Notes under the pieces: model-generated
Database searches by the model: none
What the model saw: the letters and a program-made list of their open reading frames with translations, nothing else
What the model was told of the DNA's origin: nothing
DNA from: Riptortus pedestris
Lineage: Eukaryota; Arthropoda; Insecta; Hemiptera; Alydidae
NCBI GenBank assembly: GCA_019009955.1
Contig: CM032233.1
Coordinates: 60,164,001 to 60,228,000 of the forward strand
Direction of reading: 5' to 3'
Length of the DNA: 64,000 bases
Translations under genes and position numbers: made by a program
Shown: positions 59,991 to 64,000 of the stretch, one piece after another
Numbering within the stretch: position 1 is the stretch's first letter
Layout: the number at the start of each line of letters is the position of its first letter

Positions 59991-60508
59991 TACTCATCGT
60001 TTTTTTCATAGAAATAGAGAATATCTAGTAAGCTGAGAATACGTGTGTCATAGCAGCATGTGGGAAATTTTGAATCAACAGTAAAAAAAATCTCCCATGG
60101 ACATCCTAATACGGCTAGTCAAAATTAATTAGGGTATTCACACATTTGTTTAACATGGATTATATAAGAACAGTTTAATCTAATGTATATGTAGGCATTA
60201 AGTTAATGAATTCTTCCAGAATATAACAGAATTAGAAATATACTTCTCTTAATATACAGGTTGTTTCTATTTTAAATATTCAAACTTGAAAGGTTGGTAG
60301 GAAACTGAACATGAATGAAGAAGTCCAAGAAGAAATATATTTTGCTAAACCCATTCCCACAAACATTATACATTTACACTATGGTCATTAAGGTATGTAC
60401 AGCTAAGTAAAAAATAAAAATGTCACCAAAGTTTCATTAGACTATATCATTAGGCCAGTCAGATTGGAGGAGAGGGACTGTGACATCACTTGACCTGGGT
60501 TTAGACCA

Positions 60509-60512
<4 letters not shown>
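59991..60512. other. unassigned spacer
   Basis: No recognisable gene or element. Confidence 0.4.

Positions 60513-60566
<54 letters not shown>
60513..60566. repeat. (TA)n tract left of the mariner element
   Basis: About 54 bases of TA directly before the mariner end. A matching TA tract lies at the other side (about 61720-61757). Mariner elements integrate at TA, so the element may have landed inside one longer tract. Confidence 0.85.
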
Positions 60567-60568
<2 letters not shown>

Positions 60569-61715
60569 GTAGTAAGGTCCAAAAGTTTCCGGCCTGGGAT
60601 AGAAGGAAAGGTGAAAGAAAAAAACTGGTTTTACTGTTTTTCGATATATTCTCCTCTAAGTTCAATACACTTATTACAACGCTTTGGCAACATTTCTATA
60701 CCATGAAAAAAATAATTTTCTTCTTTGTTAAAAAAATGTTCTTCCACTGCTGCTTGGAGCTCTTTGTCGGTGTTAAATCGCCTTCCACGAAGGTCAGATT
60801 TTAATTTTAAGAAAAGGTAGAAATCACTAGGGGCCAAGTCGGGGCTGTAGGGTGGGTGAGAGATTTCTTGGAATCCACAGTCCTTCACAGCGGCCTTGGA
60901 AATCAATGCTGTGTGGACAGGGGAATTGTCGTGAAGGAGGCGGACGCCTCTGCTTAACCTCCCTTGCCTCTTCTCTTTAATGGCGTCTTGTAACCGGTGA
61001 AGTAGGGCTGCATAATACTCACCATTCCTTGTGGTATTCCTTTCTTTAAAATCTATCAATAGTATTCCTTTACAGTCCCAAAAAATTGTGGCCATTATCT
61101 TTTTTGTTGACTGCGTGACTTTTGCCTTTAAAGGAGGCGCTTCTCCTGGTCTTCTCCATTCCATGGACTCTCTTTTGCTGAGTGGGTCATAATATAGAAT
61201 CATTATCTCATCCCCAGTTACAATTGAGTCCAAAAAATTCTTTGGGTCGGCATTATACTCGCGTAAAAATTCATTGCAGCAGTGAACTCGTTCCTGTTTT
61301 TGATGAGCTGAAAGAATTTTTGGAATCCATCTTGCACTAACATTGTTCATAGGCAAATGTTCTTTGATGATCCTCAAAACACTTGTTTTTGAAAGCCCCA
61401 ACCTCGCTGCTATTTCCTTGGTTTTCAGTCGTCGGTCTGACAGCAATTCAGATTCCACAAGTTGGATTGTTTCAGAAGTGACAGGTTCCAGTGGGCGACC
61501 GGGACGTGGGTCATCTTCTAGACTTTCTCTCCCTAACTTAAATAATTCTGCCCATTCTTTCACTGTGGAATATGAGAGGGAGGACTGCCTGTATACACAA
61601 TCCAAGCGCTCTTTAATTTGCGCAGGAGTAAGACCCTCTTTACAAAAGGATTTAATTACCACACGGTACTCGAGTTTAAACATTGTAAAAATGGGGATTT
61701 TCCTTTAAGGCTGGG

Positions 61716-61719
<4 letters not shown>
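60567..61719 (-). mobile_element. mariner-type transposon, apparently lacking its 5' terminal repeat
   Basis: The 3' side carries a terminus-like sequence next to the TA tract (GTAGTAAGGTCCAAAAGTTT, then CCGGCCTGGGAT). The other side should carry its reverse complement, but only about 36 bases separate the start codon from the TA tract, and no inverted match (such as CCGGAAACTTTTGGACC) is present. The transposase frame is complete. The right TA tract is followed at about 61765 by AATGAGTACAACCTCAATAG and CTGGTTTCCCT, the 3' part of a HINE-like element. The TA tract hosting the mariner was therefore probably that element's core. Confidence 0.7.
60631..61683 (-). CDS. mariner transposase, complete 350-residue frame
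   Basis: A DD34D cut-and-paste transposase acting in the nucleus on its own terminal repeats at TA targets. The length of 350 is normal for mariner (about 345). Seen in order: an N-terminal pair of helix-turn-helix domains (about 1-115, with GRPLEPVT between them and LGLSKTSVLRII as the second recognition helix), the RWIPKIL version of the WVPHEL motif (about 118-124), and the catalytic triad. The triad is the first D in VTGDE (about 157), the second in LLHDNSPVH (about 253), and the third in YSPDLAPSDFYLF, exactly 34 residues after the second. No stop or frameshift interrupts it, so it is recent or still under selection. The start ATG at 61683 is natural (MFKLEYR). With one terminus missing, this copy probably cannot move by itself, though it could supply transposase if transcribed. 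Confidence 0.92.
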   Translation of the reverse strand: MFKLEYRVVIKSFCKEGLTPAQIKERLDCVYRQSSLSYSTVKEWAELFKLGRESLEDDPRPGRPLEPVTSETIQLVESELLSDRRLKTKEIAARLGLSKTSVLRIIKEHLPMNNVSARWIPKILSAHQKQERVHCCNEFLREYNADPKNFLDSIVTGDEIMILYYDPLSKRESMEWRRPGEAPPLKAKVTQSTKKIMATIFWDCKGILLIDFKERNTTRNGEYYAALLHRLQDAIKEKRQGRLSRGVRLLHDNSPVHTALISKAAVKDCGFQEISHPPYSPDLAPSDFYLFLKLKSDLRGRRFNTDKELQAAVEEHFFNKEENYFFHGIEMLPKRCNKCIELRGEYIEKQ

Positions 61720-61761
<42 letters not shown>

Positions 61762-61810
61762 AACACACATAATGAGTACAACCTCAATAGCTGGTTTCCC
61801 TAAAATATAT
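61720..61810 (+). mobile_element. HINE-like 3' fragment next to the mariner
   Basis: A (TA)n to about 61757 is followed by AATGAGTACAACCTCAATAG and CTGGTTTCCCTAA. The segment between core and hairpin is deleted and the terminal hairpin is broken. Confidence 0.5.
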
Positions 61811-64000
61811 AAGGAACGAATGTCCTATAAGACATTCCCCCCTCTTAACTTCTTCATTATTTAAAGTAGAGCATTGTTTCCAACGGTTTTCGAACTCTAC
61901 TATTTTTTCAAAGGATCTTAAATCCTTGGTTAATTTGGCTCTATGTTGAGTAGAAACATGATTTATTAATTCTAACTTCCTTATTTTATATGGGAACTCT
62001 TATTTTTTATTTCATGTTCTGATTTTACACAAAATTTCATGAAAAGCAGATCACTCACTTAAAATTTTAAAAGAGTAAAACTTACTAACAATTATACTAA
62101 AAGGAGCCTTATAAAAATTTAAAAAAAATAGCAAAAAAAGCTATTTAGAGGTTTGTACAGCAAATTAATAAGTACTAAAAACCCTCCTTTTAATATAATT
62201 ATTAAGTAAATTTTAAAATTTCTAGTGAATGGCCTGTTCTTCATAAAATTTTGCATATGAAATAAAAAATTGGGGGTTCCAAAGAGAGTTCCCGGCCTGT
62301 AGGCAGGCAGCCGAGTTGGGTTGATTTAGCCAGAATATTTTCAATTTTAACCGGCTATTTTTGGCAAGGACACACTTGCACTCTAAGGAGTTTTACTGGG
62401 AACCTCTGCAGAAGTTGAATTTTTCCCACTAGATCACATTTGCTCCTCTATATTCTTCCTACTTGATAGTGGGTCGGCTAGAAAAAAGGAGGATGGAAAT
62501 CTTTTTTCTTTTTTTTTTTTTATTATATATTTAAAATGTTATGAAAATTCCCCTTAACGGAAATCTGTTAAAAGTGAAGTAAATAAAGTAAGTTATAAAA
62601 AATTAAAACATAAAATGAATTATGTTAATGAGGAAAAGAAAGTCAACTATTAAATAGGCAAATGAGTACTTATCCATACACCATATTGTTCTATTTAATG
62701 CTCCTGTCCTATAGTTTCTTCTGCCTAGGAGAACAGTTGACTAACAAGTTACTTCACACCTTAAAGATAGAACAAATCAACGATTATTACAAATCAGCTA
62801 TTTCATGTTTTATTTCCAATGTTTCTATTGCAACCTCAGCAAATAAGCCTTGCAATCTCAGGTAATAAACTACACTTTTACTAAAATATATACAAAGTAT
62901 AAAAGCATAATGAGCATTTTACAACGCTTACAACGTCCTGAGTGTTACTCATGGCAGCAGTTGGCTTTCATGAATCACTGAAGTTTCTAGAAATGTGTAA
63001 AAACAATTAAGTACTTTCTAAGATAGATTACTCTACTTAAACTCTAGGTTTATCAACTGTATTAAAATGCCTGAACTCTTAAAGCAAGCCTGAGCCACTT
63101 TTATCAAAGAGTAATTTGAAAGATAAAATTATTAATAGAAACAAAAATAGGTACCTAAATCATAAAAGTAAGTATTAAAAAATGAAAACAAAAAGAAATT
63201 GTCAATGATGAAAAATTATAATCGTTGGTTCAGCAGCTGTCAAACAAGTGGGCCAGAGTTGAATTTATTATCTGAATATCGAATAAAAGATAATTATTTT
63301 CCGTTATACATAACATAAAAACCACAGATGATGAATTATCCGTTATCAGAAATAAGCACATATATTTGTTATGTCTAGTTTTGTTCATTATTGTTTTTAT
63401 TTCCCTTATTTAAAACATATGGTGTATATAAATAAAACATATGGTATATATAAAATAAAACATCTGGTGTAAACTCATTAGAATTTGATATCACACTTTC
63501 TCTTTTGTCCCCAGCCAGAGATTAATACTCTTTGTTTATCCTATGCCTCTCTTCTAACAAAGAAAGAATCCGTTAAATTAACTTTTTATCCATCTAATGT
63601 AATCCGGTCGATGAAACATTATCCACTGGGTGAAATATTTATCCACAGGATAAAACTTTCATCTGTAGGATTTTGCTATTTAGACAATTTTTCAAAGATA
63701 AAAGATAGCGAATAACAGAAATTATTTGTTAATATTTTCAAACAACAGATATTCAAAATTTGTAGATAACAATTAAAGAATGGCCTCAAATGTCCGTCAT
63801 CCGCTATCAAAAATAATTGTTGTCCAACTCTGGAGTTGGAACTAGGAGAATGGAGAGGAGTTCAATTTCAAAGTCAAGTAAATGCACAGCTAAATAAATT
63901 CAAATGTACAATCCCTGATCTTGAACCCCAGGCACATCATGTAAAAATGTAGTACTCCTACTTCTGTAAAAATTGTAGTTCCTACTTCAGTAAAATTTTA
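61811..64000. other. unassigned right end of the window
   Basis: AT-rich. A possible lone HINE-like 3' terminus lies at about 62548-62574 (TTCCCCTTAACGGAAATCTG, then TTAAAAG). No gene recognised; the frames at 62662-62865 and 63485-63715 have no supporting features. Confidence 0.4.

Noticed and set aside
61343..61708. 121-codon + strand frame
   Set aside because: Antisense shadow of the mariner transposase.

Overview
The window looks like a piece of a large, AT-rich, repeat-laden arthropod genome, most likely an insect. It has spliceosomal introns with GT-AG borders, an animal-type potassium channel gene, a mariner transposase, several LINE remnants, an errantivirus-like LTR element and dense short interspersed elements. 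No bacterial-type operon, rRNA, tRNA or CRISPR array is visible.

The only gene I can assemble with confidence lies at 43.4-54.0 kb on the + strand. It is a two-pore-domain (K2P) potassium channel of 342 residues in six coding exons: 43548-43746, 45660-45896, 46496-46680, 53349-53464, 53544-53696 and 53897-54035. All junctions are in phase, and both selectivity filters (TIGYG, TIGFG) and four membrane segments are present. Its 6.7-kb third intron holds a decayed gag/env-type LTR element. A second, unidentified coding-like exon with good splice sites lies on the - strand at 24904-25114.

The rest is mostly mobile DNA. One family dominates, with more than 15 copies or fragments. It is a 0.5-1 kb non-coding element with a conserved 5' end (AAAAGTCCGTCACGCAGGGG), a subterminal inverted repeat (AGCAGATTTCCC / GGGAAATCTGCT), a 3' hairpin around TTTCCCTTAAGGGAAA, an end in CTAAAA, and a (TA)n microsatellite at a fixed internal place. 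This is the anatomy of a DINE-1/HINE (Helentron-associated, Helitron-like) non-autonomous element. I call it 'the HINE-like family' below. It comes in short, long and module-duplicated architectures, and other elements are inserted in it or carry it.

Layout: 0-7.3 kb, mostly unassigned, with one broken copy of a multi-copy arthropod gene family near 2.2-3.0 kb. 7.4-15.7 kb, LINE 3' ends on both strands, a second LINE and HINE-like copies. 17.9-20.3 kb, HINE-like copies. 20.98-23.72 kb, a near-perfect 561-bp inverted repeat around a LINE fragment. 26.6-39.5 kb, many HINE-like copies, one inside an LTR-like sequence with its own TATA box. 42-54 kb, the K2P gene. 54.8-60 kb, a SINE-like insertion with perfect target duplications, LINE fragments and an older HINE-like subfamily. 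60.6-61.7 kb, an intact mariner transposase reading frame inside a TA repeat. 61.8-64 kb, nothing recognised.
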